This document shows positions 35,280 to 44,783 of a DNA stretch of 64,000 bases, piece by piece. Position numbers and translations under genes: made by a program. How positions within the stretch are numbered: the stretch's first letter is position 1; every line of letters starts with the position of its first letter. Source of the stretch: Helicobacter sp. 16-1353 (lineage in GTDB: Bacteria > Campylobacterota > Campylobacteria > Campylobacterales > Helicobacteraceae); NCBI RefSeq assembly GCF_003288815.1, contig NZ_NHYM01000004.1, forward strand, positions 119,378-183,377, written 5' to 3'. The notes under the pieces were generated by a model. The model did not search any database, was not told the origin of the DNA, and saw only the letters and a list, made by a program, of their open reading frames with translations.

Positions 35280-36068
35280 TTAACTTCTAAAGTTCTCCAA
35301 TACATTTTGTTTTAATATTTGGTATCTTGACATTACATTACCATCAATATTACCATTTTCACTTATCACTACAACCCCGCCTTTTTGGATTGCATCATCG
35401 CTTTTTATCTTAATATTCTGCTTATTTTTAACGAGATTGTTTAGAAAATCAAAATCAATAGGATTTACTTTTATTATTATATTTAGATTTGCACTCATTG
35501 ATTGCAATAGCTCTTTACTAATCAATGCAGCTATTTTCGCACTATTTGCATCAACTTCCTTAACTATAACTTCCTTTGCAATATCAAGAGCAATTGCACT
35601 TAATTCGGATTCTAGTTTGACTATCTGTTTTTTTGCATTCTCAATAGTATCATCTAATGTTACTAAGGATTTAGCAATTTTTTCTTTTTCATTTTCTAGG
35701 CTATCTTTAAAACTTAATTGTGCTTTTAGCTCACCTTCCTTAAAACCCTCTTCCCTTGCGATTTTCTCTTTTTCATTTGTTTGGGATTGTAGTTTTTCAA
35801 ATTGCATTTGGAGATTGTTGAATGAATTAGCTAATTCATCGCTTTTTATTAGTAATTTTTCAATAAGCTCTTTTTCCAAACTACTTTGAATCATTGATAC
35901 TTGGGTTTGTGTAGGCATTTTATCCTCATTGGTATTTTTAGTTTCTTGAATCTTTATATCATTCATATCTATTTTTTTAAACTCATATTTTTTCATATTA
36001 TGCCCATCTAATTCTTGTAAGGAAATGATACTTTTATCATTATTATTCAACAACATCTTCCTCTTCAC
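35280..36068 (-). CDS. fliH: Flagellar assembly protein FliH
   Basis: FliH binds and regulates the FliI ATPase of the flagellar export apparatus. The 262-residue protein is highly charged and helical (coiled coil about 55-165), with the C-terminal FliH domain (about 165-262; ALDIAKEVIVKEV and GGVVVISENGNIDG). The upstream frame starts at GTG 36068 and overlaps fliG by 26 bases. The ATG at 36056, preceded by AGAGGA, is an equally likely start. The order dxs-fliH-fliG-fliF equals H. pylori HP0354-HP0351. Confidence 0.9.
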   Translation of the reverse strand: MKRKMLLNNNDKSIISLQELDGHNMKKYEFKKIDMNDIKIQETKNTNEDKMPTQTQVSMIQSSLEKELIEKLLIKSDELANSFNNLQMQFEKLQSQTNEKEKIAREEGFKEGELKAQLSFKDSLENEKEKIAKSLVTLDDTIENAKKQIVKLESELSAIALDIAKEVIVKEVDANSAKIAALISKELLQSMSANLNIIIKVNPIDFDFLNNLVKNKQNIKIKSDDAIQKGGVVVISENGNIDGNVMSRYQILKQNVLENFRS

Positions 36069-37074
36069 CTATTTGGATAATTCCTTGCTCGGATAGTGCC
36101 TGAACTATTTCAACAACTTTTCGCTGTGCATTTTCCACATCTCTAACCTTAACAATGCCTAAATACTGCAATTCCTCGATAAACTGCTCTCCAGCTCTTT
36201 GGCTCATATTTGAAAGGAATTTCTGTTTTAATTCCTCTGGAGCGGATTTTAACGCCATTGTTAAATCTTTTTTATCTACAGATTTGAGAATCTCTCTAAT
36301 TGCTCCGCCATCAAGTTTTACAATATCTTCAAATGTAAACATCATCTCTTTAATTTTCGCGGCTAATTGTTCATCGATTTGTTCAATATGGGCTATTGTT
36401 GTTTTTGCCGCCTTTTGTCCTAAGCGATTAAATATCTCGGCAACTGCTCTTGGACCACCCACTTCAACCTTATAGCTTGTAAGAGAATCTAATTGATTTT
36501 CTAATACTGCAGAAACTCGCTTTACAATAGGAGGGGCAATATCACCTAAAGAAGCCATTCTTATAGCTACATCTGCTCTTTGATTATCTGAAAAATAGCC
36601 AAGTGTTTCAGCCGCAGAATTTGGGTCCATATGTGCCAAAATTAATGCGATAGCTTGTGGGTGCTCTCCAGCAATAAATTCTGCAAGTTGCTGAGGTCGC
36701 ACTTTTGAGAGATAAGAAAAATTCTGTGCTGTTTGCATTTGTTTTGATAATTTATCAAGGACTTTTTTCGCCTCTTCTGGTCCAAGAACACGATATAAAA
36801 GCTCTTTTGCATATTCAAAACCACCGCTATTGATATATTGATTAGATTGAAAAATGGCATAAAATTCTTCCAAAACTGCCGCACCAATATTTTTATCTGT
36901 GCCTTTCATCTGGGCTATATACTTTGATATTTCAGTGATTGAATCTATATCCAAATGTGCAAAAATATCACCTGTAATAGAATCGCCTAGCTGTAATAGC
37001 AAAATAGCAATTTTCTCTGACATAGAAAATTCTTCATATTGTGCTCGCTGCTTTGGCGTTAGATTAAAAGCCAT
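36043..37074 (-). CDS. fliG: Flagellar motor switch protein FliG
   Basis: FliG is the C-ring protein that contacts the stator and sets rotation direction. The 343 residues include the FliF-binding N-terminal domain, the EHPQAIALIL motif (about 136-145) of the middle domain and the charged torque helix near the C-terminus (DIVKLDGGAIREILKSVDKKDL, with the conserved Arg/Asp/Lys residues). It begins 2 bases after fliF. The Cys- and Trp-poor composition is normal. Confidence 0.96.
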   Translation of the reverse strand: MAFNLTPKQRAQYEEFSMSEKIAILLLQLGDSITGDIFAHLDIDSITEISKYIAQMKGTDKNIGAAVLEEFYAIFQSNQYINSGGFEYAKELLYRVLGPEEAKKVLDKLSKQMQTAQNFSYLSKVRPQQLAEFIAGEHPQAIALILAHMDPNSAAETLGYFSDNQRADVAIRMASLGDIAPPIVKRVSAVLENQLDSLTSYKVEVGGPRAVAEIFNRLGQKAAKTTIAHIEQIDEQLAAKIKEMMFTFEDIVKLDGGAIREILKSVDKKDLTMALKSAPEELKQKFLSNMSQRAGEQFIEELQYLGIVKVRDVENAQRKVVEIVQALSEQGIIQIGEEEDVVE

Positions 37075-37076
37075 TT

Positions 37077-38765
37077 TTATTCTCCTTTCTTAATATCTTC
37101 TATACCTAATTCATCGTGAATTAATGTTTGGAATAATCCTGCAACCTCTTCTGGTCGTTCTGCTATTAAGGTTTTGATTTTTTCTAGTAAAACATCGTAT
37201 TTCACTTCATCTTCATTAAAGCTACCAAGCCCAAGTTGGTCTTCAATTTTCCTTCTCATATCATTAAATTTATTTGATTCTTCCTCCTCATCATCAATTC
37301 TAAGTAAAGATTCCACATCTTCCTCTTTTGAATCCGAAACCTCGAGCATTCGCTCCGCAAAAGGTGCAATAATCTTTTTGTAAAAAATAAATAAAATAAT
37401 TGCAACAAGGATATATTTTAGTAGAGGCGAGAACGAAGCGAGTATTGCATTGATTTTTTCTGTGGTGGTTTGTGGCTTGAAACTACCACTTTTTGCGTTA
37501 AACTCAAAGTTACTCACACTCACTTCATCGCCCCTAGCTTGGGAGAATCCTATTGCTTGCTTTACTAGACTATCGATTTCTTGCATTTTATTAGCATCAA
37601 TTGGCACATATTGCATTTTTTCAACACCATTATCACTTACCAATTGATAGCTACCATCGACTACAACGGCAGCACTAAGTCGCTTTAGCGTCCCAAACTC
37701 ACCTTTTATCTCCGAAATCGTTTTGCTTATTTCATAGTTTGTAGTCGTTTGATTTTTCTCATATAATTCTTGTGAATTAGCGGAATCTAGCCCTTGAACT
37801 GGACCGATATTACTAACTGCTCCGGGAACTCCGCCTATTTCTGGCTCAGCCCTACCCTGCCTTCGCTCCTCTAGATTCTGCTCACTTCGAACGACATTAT
37901 TCGGGTCGAAAACCTCCTGTGTGCTTCGCTTTTGGGAAAAGTCAAACTCCGCAGTAACTTTTGCTACAACCCTATCTTTTCCGCCAACCACTGGAGAAAG
38001 CACATTTGAGATTTTATCCTCTAGAATCTTTTCAAAATTATTTTTATATTTTAATTGTGTGTTTATAAGCTCCCTTGAGGCGATATTCTCATCATCGCTT
38101 CCTAAAGCCTCGCCATTTTGGTCGATTATGGAGACATTTTCTTTAGTTAGTTTTGGAACTGCAGAAGAGATTAGATTCTTTATGCCATTAATTTGTGTGG
38201 GAGAGAGATACATATTTGCGCGGATTTCTAGCACGGCAGAGGCAGTTGGCAGAACTTCATTGCTAACAAATACGCTCTCCTCTGGCAATGCAATATGAAC
38301 GGACGCCTTTGCAATTGGTTTTAGGCTCTCAATGGTGCGTCCAAGCTCGCCCTCAATCGCCCTTGTAAGCTTCACTTTCTGCTCAAATTCCGTCATACCA
38401 AAGCTCTGCTCATCAAATATCTCAAAGCCGACTTTGGAGCTTTTTGGGATTCCACTGCTGCTTAGGGCGATTCGCTGCTCGTAAACGACTTCTTTTGGGA
38501 CTAGAATCGTATCTTCTTTTTGGATTTTATAGGGGATATTGTTTGCTTGTAAATGCTGGATAATAAGCGCGCTATCGCTTGGCGTAACGCCCTCAAATAG
38601 CACGGCATAGTTTCCAGCTGCATTTCGCTCATTGATAGAAAATATCACAAAATACGACAAAAACGCCACCACAGCGACCACACCGCCGATGATGACTATC
38701 TTTTGCCTTTTGTTTAGCTTATCATACAAGCTAAAAAGCTGGTTAAATACGCCTTTTATATCCAA
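37077..38765 (-). CDS. fliF: Flagellar MS-ring protein FliF
   Basis: FliF builds the MS ring around the export gate in the inner membrane. The 562 residues show membrane helices near 24-47 and 437-460, periplasmic ring-building domains with the EGELGRTIESL and KASVHIALPEESVF blocks, and a C-terminal FliG-binding tail. The genes downstream are fliG, fliH and dxs. The gene follows hisC by 9 bases, so a hisC-fliF-fliG-fliH-dxs unit is likely. Confidence 0.96.
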   Translation of the reverse strand: MDIKGVFNQLFSLYDKLNKRQKIVIIGGVVAVVAFLSYFVIFSINERNAAGNYAVLFEGVTPSDSALIIQHLQANNIPYKIQKEDTILVPKEVVYEQRIALSSSGIPKSSKVGFEIFDEQSFGMTEFEQKVKLTRAIEGELGRTIESLKPIAKASVHIALPEESVFVSNEVLPTASAVLEIRANMYLSPTQINGIKNLISSAVPKLTKENVSIIDQNGEALGSDDENIASRELINTQLKYKNNFEKILEDKISNVLSPVVGGKDRVVAKVTAEFDFSQKRSTQEVFDPNNVVRSEQNLEERRQGRAEPEIGGVPGAVSNIGPVQGLDSANSQELYEKNQTTTNYEISKTISEIKGEFGTLKRLSAAVVVDGSYQLVSDNGVEKMQYVPIDANKMQEIDSLVKQAIGFSQARGDEVSVSNFEFNAKSGSFKPQTTTEKINAILASFSPLLKYILVAIILFIFYKKIIAPFAERMLEVSDSKEEDVESLLRIDDEEEESNKFNDMRRKIEDQLGLGSFNEDEVKYDVLLEKIKTLIAERPEEVAGLFQTLIHDELGIEDIKKGE

Positions 38766-38774
38766 AACTTACCT

Positions 38775-39875
38775 TTAATTTTTTAGAAATTTAGTGATTA
38801 ATTTTAGCACTTTTTTATTTTGAGATTCTTTGCCGATGGTTATCCTAACGGCATTTAGCCCATAGGATTTTAAGTCTCTAATTATCACGCCCTTTTTTAG
38901 CAAAAACTCGCATAGGCTACTTGAATCTACCTTTTTATCGAAAATAAATGTGATGAAATTCGTATAAGATTCTATGAAATTTATATTATTTTTTCTAGCG
39001 AAATTCTCATAGATTTTCATTTCTTGGAGGTTATTTTTTAGCGTTTTTTGGATAAATTTTGTGTCATTTAATGCACTCAATGCAGCTTTTAGCGAAATAT
39101 TTGTGATATTAAAAGGCGGACGAAGCTTGTGTAAGATTTTAATCACACCAGATTCGCCAATGCCAAATCCCACCCTAAGCCCACCTAAGCCATATAGCTT
39201 GGAAAATGTGCCTAGATAAATGCAGTTTTTATACTTTTTAATTATCTCGCTTGGATTTAGTGCCTTATTTTTATCTCTATATGCCGCAAACTCCCCATAA
39301 GCGGAATCTAGCACCACCAAGCAATCTTTGGAGATAGAATCTAGGATTCTATAAACCTCAGCTTTATCCAAGCAATCCCCAAGCGGATTATTCGGCACAC
39401 AGAGGAAAATAATATCTGGCTTGTGCTTTTGATAGGCTTCGATGAACTCATCTGCGATGTGGATTCCATCTTTTGTTTTGATGATTTGGGCTTGGGCGAT
39501 TTTGGCGTATATCTCATACATCGCAAAAGTCGCACTAGAGATGAGAATCTTAGAATCTTTTGAAGCGATAGATTGGATTATAAACTCAATGATTTGGTCG
39601 CTCCCACTGCCGATTATGATATTGCTAGATTCCACATTATATTTTTTTGCCAAGGCGTTTTTAAGCTCAAACATCGAGTCATCTGGGTAGCGAAAGGCGT
39701 TTTTCACCTCTTTTTTTATAGTATTTTGGACTTTTTTTGAAGTGCCAAGCGGATTTTCATTGCTAGCTAGTTTGATAATACCCTTTGGCTTTATGCCGTA
39801 ATCACGCACCACAAGCTCGATAGGCTTGCCCGCCTCGTATGAAACTAGCTTTTCTAAATGTTTTTTAAACCCCAT
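38775..39875 (-). CDS. hisC: Histidinol-phosphate aminotransferase
   Basis: HisC is a PLP enzyme that aminates imidazole acetol phosphate in histidine synthesis. The 366 residues carry KLASNENPLG (35-44), FLCVPNNPLG (157-166), LDSAYGEF (189-196) and the cofactor lysine Lys226 (TFSKLYGLGGLRVG). Some family members also act on aromatic amino acids. It heads the flagellar operon on the minus strand. Confidence 0.92.
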   Translation of the reverse strand: MGFKKHLEKLVSYEAGKPIELVVRDYGIKPKGIIKLASNENPLGTSKKVQNTIKKEVKNAFRYPDDSMFELKNALAKKYNVESSNIIIGSGSDQIIEFIIQSIASKDSKILISSATFAMYEIYAKIAQAQIIKTKDGIHIADEFIEAYQKHKPDIIFLCVPNNPLGDCLDKAEVYRILDSISKDCLVVLDSAYGEFAAYRDKNKALNPSEIIKKYKNCIYLGTFSKLYGLGGLRVGFGIGESGVIKILHKLRPPFNITNISLKAALSALNDTKFIQKTLKNNLQEMKIYENFARKNNINFIESYTNFITFIFDKKVDSSSLCEFLLKKGVIIRDLKSYGLNAVRITIGKESQNKKVLKLITKFLKN

Positions 39876-40483
39876 TAAATCTCCAAGTTTTAAGCTTCAA
39901 AAATAGTTATAATTTTAGCCAAAAATACTAAATACTAATTAAAAGTTTTTAGGATTCTTAAAAGAAGCAAAGGAAAATGATAGGTATTTTTAGAAAGTTA
40001 TTCGAAGAATCTTAAAAAAAATTAACGATTTAAAGAATCTAACCCAAACTCCAAGAATCCATCTCGGGTTTATTTTTCCGCCAAGCATTTTTATGTCTAT
40101 ATTATACCTGCAATATCTCGCTGTGATAATTTAATGTGCTTAGTCATTTTATCTTAAAATATTGGCTTTTTTGGGAATCTACAAGTAATTATGATGCTTT
40201 ATTTACTACACAATTGGCTATCTAAAATATATAAATTAAGAATCTAGCAAAGGGGCTTGAAACAATATCTAAGTTTGTATGGGAAAGCAATATTTGCCAT
40301 AGTTTTATTGAGAGTGTTGTTTTTGCTTGGGTGATTTATAGTTATACACATTATACTTTGGCGATGGAATTATGAGCGTGGTTGATTGTATGAATGGCAA
40401 ACAATATTCACTAAAAAAGCAAAAATAATATGCGATTTTAAAGTATAATTATGGCTTAAATTATTTCTTAAGTGAGGCTGTAA
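39876..40483. other. 608-base spacer with promoter and possible gene remnant
   Basis: An AT-rich spacer between divergent hisC and the phosphomannomutase gene. It holds a TATAAT box (40444-40449) for the latter and an open frame without a start codon at 40234-40374 whose 46 codons look protein-like (Trp, Cys and His residues, no repeats) and may be a gene remnant. A tiny ATG frame (39978-40016, 12 codons) follows AAAGGA, but it is too short to support. Confidence 0.5.
40444..40449 (+). promoter_or_regulatory. Candidate -10 box for the phosphomannomutase-pyrC operon
   Basis: TATAAT lies 35 bases before the GTG start at 40484. Confidence 0.5.
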
Positions 40484-42022
40484 GTGAGTATTTTTAGAGA
40501 GTATGATATCCGCGGAATCTATAATGTGGATTTGAATAGGGAAGTTGTCTTTAGCATTGGTAAGAATCTAGCAAAAATCATTAAGCAAAGGGGCGAGGAA
40601 ATAGATTCCACCATTGATTCTGCGGATTCCACAAAAAAATCCGCTGGGGAATCTGTGCGAGATTCTAGCGTAGATTCCACACGAGATTCTAGCGTAGATT
40701 CCACAGATTCCACTTCCGCAGATTCCGCGAAAAAATCAAATGCACGAAAACGAGCCGTGGCAATCGGCTATGACGCTAGAATCCACAGCCCAACGCTATT
40801 TAATTGGCTTAGCCAAGGCATCGCAAGTGAGGGTTTGCAGATATATTTCCTTGGTATGATTCCAACTCCAGTGGCGTATTTTAGCCTTTACCACGACTTT
40901 GGCGAGGCGATTGACGCAAGCATTATGATTACTGGCTCACATAATCCGCCCCAATACAACGGCTTTAAAATCACTATGTTTAAAGCCCCATTTTATGGCA
41001 AAGACATTGCAAATCTAGGCAAAACTATAGAATCTCAAATCACCCAAAAAAGCACAGAATCTAGCAAGGATTACGCCCCAGAAATTATAAATCTCCCAGC
41101 ACTTGAAAAATACATCGATTTTCTAACCACACATTTTAAACATCTCGCAAATTTTAAAGAAAAAATTGCGGTAGATTGCGGGAATGGCGTGGCTGGGATA
41201 GCTATAAAAAAAGTGCTAGAAAATCTAAAAATTGATTATTTGCCCCTTTATTTCAAGCCAGATGGGAGCTTCCCAAATCATCACCCAGACCCAAGCGAGG
41301 AAAAAAACCTAAGCGATTTAAAAAATGCAATGAAAAAAAATAATATCAAAATCGGCATTGCATTTGACGGAGACGCCGATAGACTGGCACTTTTGAGTGA
41401 GAATTATTCATTCAAGGGCGATGAACTAGCAATCCTTTTTGCTAAAAAAATGGCAAAAGAGGGCGTAAAGCCCCTAATAATCGGCGAGGTGAAATGCTCT
41501 GCGATAATGTATGAGGAAATCAACAAAATCGGCAAAGCGATAATGCATAAAACGGGGCACAGCAACCTAAAAGTAAAGCTAAAAGAGACAAACGCCCATT
41601 TAGCCGCAGAAATGAGCGGACATATATTTTTCAATGACCGATATTTCGGCTATGATGATGCGATATACTCGAGCTTTAGGGCGCTAGAGCTGTTTTTAGA
41701 TTCCAGTGTGGAGGAGGTCGAAAGTGCTATAAAAAACCTACCAAAAATGTATTCCACCCCGGAGGAAAAGATAGAATCTAGCGAGGAAAAAAAGTTTCAA
41801 ATAATCCAAGATTTGGCACTGAAGCTAGAGAATCCGCCGAAAGATTTCCCAAAAATACTAGAGATTATCACCATTGATGGGCTTAGAGTGGTGTTTGAAA
41901 ATGGCTGGGGGCTAATTCGTGCGAGTAACACGACGCCCGTGCTTGTAACGCGATTTGAGGCGAAAAGTAAGGATTTGGCGGAGTTGTATAAAAATAAACT
42001 TTTGGGTTTGATTGGGGTGTGA
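40484..42022 (+). CDS. Phosphomannomutase/phosphoglucomutase with a Ser/Asp-rich insertion
   Basis: An AlgC-type alpha-D-phosphohexomutase that supplies mannose 1-phosphate or glucose 1-phosphate for LPS and glycan synthesis. The phosphorylated serine is Ser152 in ITGSHNPPQ, and the metal loop is FDGDADRL near 296-302. The sugar-binding and phosphate-binding loops (EMSGH, RASNTTPVL) are present. Residues 41-86 are an Asp/Ser/Thr/Lys-rich insertion in a surface loop near the N-terminus, coded by GATTC-containing repeats including a 24-base tandem duplication. GTG start at 40484. The stop overlaps pyrC. Confidence 0.92.
   Translation: MSIFREYDIRGIYNVDLNREVVFSIGKNLAKIIKQRGEEIDSTIDSADSTKKSAGESVRDSSVDSTRDSSVDSTDSTSADSAKKSNARKRAVAIGYDARIHSPTLFNWLSQGIASEGLQIYFLGMIPTPVAYFSLYHDFGEAIDASIMITGSHNPPQYNGFKITMFKAPFYGKDIANLGKTIESQITQKSTESSKDYAPEIINLPALEKYIDFLTTHFKHLANFKEKIAVDCGNGVAGIAIKKVLENLKIDYLPLYFKPDGSFPNHHPDPSEEKNLSDLKNAMKKNNIKIGIAFDGDADRLALLSENYSFKGDELAILFAKKMAKEGVKPLIIGEVKCSAIMYEEINKIGKAIMHKTGHSNLKVKLKETNAHLAAEMSGHIFFNDRYFGYDDAIYSSFRALELFLDSSVEEVESAIKNLPKMYSTPEEKIESSEEKKFQIIQDLALKLENPPKDFPKILEIITIDGLRVVFENGWGLIRASNTTPVLVTRFEAKSKDLAELYKNKLLGLIGV
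40658..40705 (+). repeat. Two perfect 24-base tandem repeats inside the phosphomannomutase gene
   Basis: Units 40658-40681 and 40682-40705 are identical and code twice for the octapeptide RDSSVDST. Each holds two GATTC motifs. The unit is a multiple of three, so copy-number change keeps the frame. Confidence 0.85.
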
Positions 42023-43419
42023 AAATGGCTAATGATAAAACTTCGGCGAATGCGTGGGATTCTGTGGGTTTAGATTCCGCGGATTCTGTGAATGCAAAGG
42101 ATTCCGCGGAATTTGTGAATTTGGCGAATTTAGATTCTGCGAATTCTACAAATCGTAATGGGGTGGATTATGTGAATATAAAAGATTCTGCAGATTCTGT
42201 GGCGGATTTAGCAGAATCTGCAATTAAAAACAGCCCAGATTCCGCCCCGGATTTAATCTTAAAAAATCCGCTTGATATGCATATCCATTTGCGAGAGGGC
42301 GAGGTTTTAGAAGCTGTTCTGCCCTTTAGTGCGAGGTATTTTAGCTCCGCCCTTGCTATGCCAAATCTAAAAACGCCACTTTTAAATACGAATCTTGTGA
42401 TGAGCTACAAAGCCCAAATTGAGGGCGTTTTAAAGACGCAGAATCTAGATTCTTTTAAGCCCACTTTGTCGCTGTATGTGAGCGAAAACTTGGATAAAAA
42501 CGAGCTACTAGAGGCACAAAAAAACGGCATAAGGATTTTAAAGTTATATCCAAAAGGGGCTACCACAGGGAGCGAGAGTGGCGTTAGCGAAATCCTAAAT
42601 CAAAAGATTATGGATATTTTTGAAATGGCAGAGGAAATGGGCTTTATCTTATCAATCCACGGCGAGAGCAATGGCTTTTGTATGGAGCGGGAGTTTGAGT
42701 TTGGTGCGGTGTTTGCGGAGCTTGCACGCACTTTCCCACGAATGAAAATCATAATGGAGCATTTGAGCGATAGGCGGAGCATTCCCCTTTTGGAGCGGTG
42801 TCCTAACCTTTTTGCCACGCTGACTTTGCACCATATTTCAATGAGCCTTGATGATGTGCTGGGAGCTGGGCTAAATCCGCATTTTTTCTGTAAGCCAATG
42901 CTAAAAACTCCGCAAGATAGGGACGCACTCCTAGAACTCGCACTAAATGCACACCCAAAAGTTAGCTTTGGGAGCGACTCCGCCCCACATTTGGAATCTG
43001 CCAAATTAGCCCAAAATGGCTCTGCTGGGATATTTTCCGCCCCAATTCTAATCCCTAGATTATGTGAGATTTTCGAGGCGAATGGGAAGCTAGAAAATCT
43101 ACAAAAATTTATTAGCGATAATGCGATAAAAATCTATGATTTGGCGGTCGTTGGGGATTCTGTGGATTTTAAAGATTCTGTGGCTTTCGCGGATTCTGGC
43201 GACTTTAAAGACTTAAGCAATTTGGGCAAATCTAGGCAAGATTCCGCCATTTCTAGCAAAGATTCCACAAATTTCAGCGATTACGCCAAGATTCCAGCAA
43301 AAACAATAAAATTAATTAAGGGGAATTTTAAGAATCTAGATTCTATAAAAACTCGATTCGGTCACATTATCCCCCTACTCGCTGGAGCCAATCTAAGCTG
43401 GAAAATCCAAGAAAAATAG
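42019..43419 (+). CDS. pyrC: Dihydroorotase with DS-rich extension and insertion
   Basis: PyrC closes the ring of carbamoyl aspartate to dihydroorotate in pyrimidine synthesis. The metal motif MHIHLRE (His88, His90) begins the catalytic domain, followed by the expected Lys in ILKLYPKGAT and the later metal histidines in SIHGES and EHLS. Residues 1-77 are an Asp/Ser/Asn-rich extension with no family counterpart, and a similar stretch (about 377-430) interrupts the C-terminal part. Both are coded by GATTC-rich DNA. GTG 42019 overlaps the previous stop; ATG 42025 is an alternative. Confidence 0.9.
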   Translation: MKMANDKTSANAWDSVGLDSADSVNAKDSAEFVNLANLDSANSTNRNGVDYVNIKDSADSVADLAESAIKNSPDSAPDLILKNPLDMHIHLREGEVLEAVLPFSARYFSSALAMPNLKTPLLNTNLVMSYKAQIEGVLKTQNLDSFKPTLSLYVSENLDKNELLEAQKNGIRILKLYPKGATTGSESGVSEILNQKIMDIFEMAEEMGFILSIHGESNGFCMEREFEFGAVFAELARTFPRMKIIMEHLSDRRSIPLLERCPNLFATLTLHHISMSLDDVLGAGLNPHFFCKPMLKTPQDRDALLELALNAHPKVSFGSDSAPHLESAKLAQNGSAGIFSAPILIPRLCEIFEANGKLENLQKFISDNAIKIYDLAVVGDSVDFKDSVAFADSGDFKDLSNLGKSRQDSAISSKDSTNFSDYAKIPAKTIKLIKGNFKNLDSIKTRFGHIIPLLAGANLSWKIQEK

Positions 43420-43622
43420 ATTTTAAATCCTAAGAAATTATGCTTAGGAAAGCAAATATTGAAAAGTAAATTAAAGATTAAATCTAAAAATCAAGCTAAT
43501 GTTTTATAATAATCTGGAGAATCAGGCAAGAATCTTGGATTTTTATTCTATCGTTTTTTTGAAATTTGCTCTAGAATTATAGGATTAAAGCAAGAATCTT
43601 AAAAAATTAATAAGGCATTTAG

Positions 43623-44711
43623 ATGTTTATTGTAATTTTACTTTTATTGGCGTTTGCTGCGTGGTTTGTGCCATTTCGCTTGCAAAGTTTGCTTGGCTTT
43701 GGAAGCTTGTATGCGTGGATTGGAACTATTATAATCATCGCACTTTTAGCACTTTTCCCGCTTCTAATGCGTAGTGCCGGAGATGGTGAAAGTGCCTTAA
43801 TCGGGGTTATCTATAATATCGCTGCGATATTTTTTATGTTTTTTACATATGTGTTTTTTGCGTTTCTAATAGAGTTTATTTTGCACCCATTTTTAAAACA
43901 AATAATAGGCTGGAAAATCGCCTCTGTTGCGATACTTATCCCATTTTTTGTTACTCTTTATGGCTTTATAAATGCACAAAATTTCAGTGTTACAAACATT
44001 GAAATTCCACTTAAAAATCTAAAATCACCTGTTACTTTTATGCATATTAGCGACATTCATCTAGGCACACAAAGGGGCGAAAAATATCTCCAAAAAATAA
44101 TTAGTTTAATCAATGAGGTAAAACCAGATTTTGTTGTATATAACGGCGATTTAGTCGATAGTAATATCGCTTTAGATGAGAATCTTTTTGAGCTTTTTAA
44201 GAATGTAAAATCTAAGCAAATCTTTACCATTGGTAACCACGAATACTATATAGATACGCAAAAAGTTTTAGAGCTTTTGAGAAAAAATAATATAGAGATT
44301 TTACGAAATGAAAGCGTGGAGATTAACGGCGTGCAGTTTATCGGGCTAGAATATATGAATGCGGATTTAGAGACCGCAGATTCACATCGTGTAAATGATT
44401 TGACCGTCAAAGATGAGCTTCCAAAAATGGAGATTTCTAACTCTTTGCCTACGATTTTAGCTCACCACACGCCACAAGGGGCGAAGTATGTGGCAGAAAA
44501 TGGCATTGATGTAATGATTAGCGGACATACACACGGAGGGCAGGTTTTCCCAGCAAATATCATTGCAAAATTTCGCTTTCCGTTTGTCAAAGGAATTCAT
44601 AAGATAGGCGATACAACCTTGATAATCTCGCAGGGAGCAGGGACTTTCGGTCCAATGCTACGAATTGGCACAAATAACGAGATACAAATAATTCGGCTTA
44701 TCCCATCTTAG
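43623..44711 (+). CDS. Membrane-anchored metallophosphoesterase
   Basis: A 362-residue protein with four N-terminal hydrophobic helices (about 1-20, 25-45, 52-84, 92-118) and a calcineurin-like phosphoesterase domain. The metal motifs are all present: HISDIHLG (about 140-147), NGDLVDS, GNHEYY (about 205-210), AHHTPQ and GHTHGGQ (about 300-306). The family (YkoQ/YaeI-like) acts on nucleotides, UDP-sugars or lipid phosphates; the substrate here is unknown. It precedes the second aldo-keto reductase by 72 bases. Confidence 0.88.
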   Translation: MFIVILLLLAFAAWFVPFRLQSLLGFGSLYAWIGTIIIIALLALFPLLMRSAGDGESALIGVIYNIAAIFFMFFTYVFFAFLIEFILHPFLKQIIGWKIASVAILIPFFVTLYGFINAQNFSVTNIEIPLKNLKSPVTFMHISDIHLGTQRGEKYLQKIISLINEVKPDFVVYNGDLVDSNIALDENLFELFKNVKSKQIFTIGNHEYYIDTQKVLELLRKNNIEILRNESVEINGVQFIGLEYMNADLETADSHRVNDLTVKDELPKMEISNSLPTILAHHTPQGAKYVAENGIDVMISGHTHGGQVFPANIIAKFRFPFVKGIHKIGDTTLIISQGAGTFGPMLRIGTNNEIQIIRLIPS

Positions 44712-44783
44712 ATTTTTAGATGGTTAAAAGGCGATAGCATAAAATTTATAGGTTAAAACAATATCAAATTTAAAGGAGAGAAA

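Noticed and set aside
39978..40016. 12-codon frame with AAAGGA upstream
   Set aside because: Too short to support without expression or conservation data.
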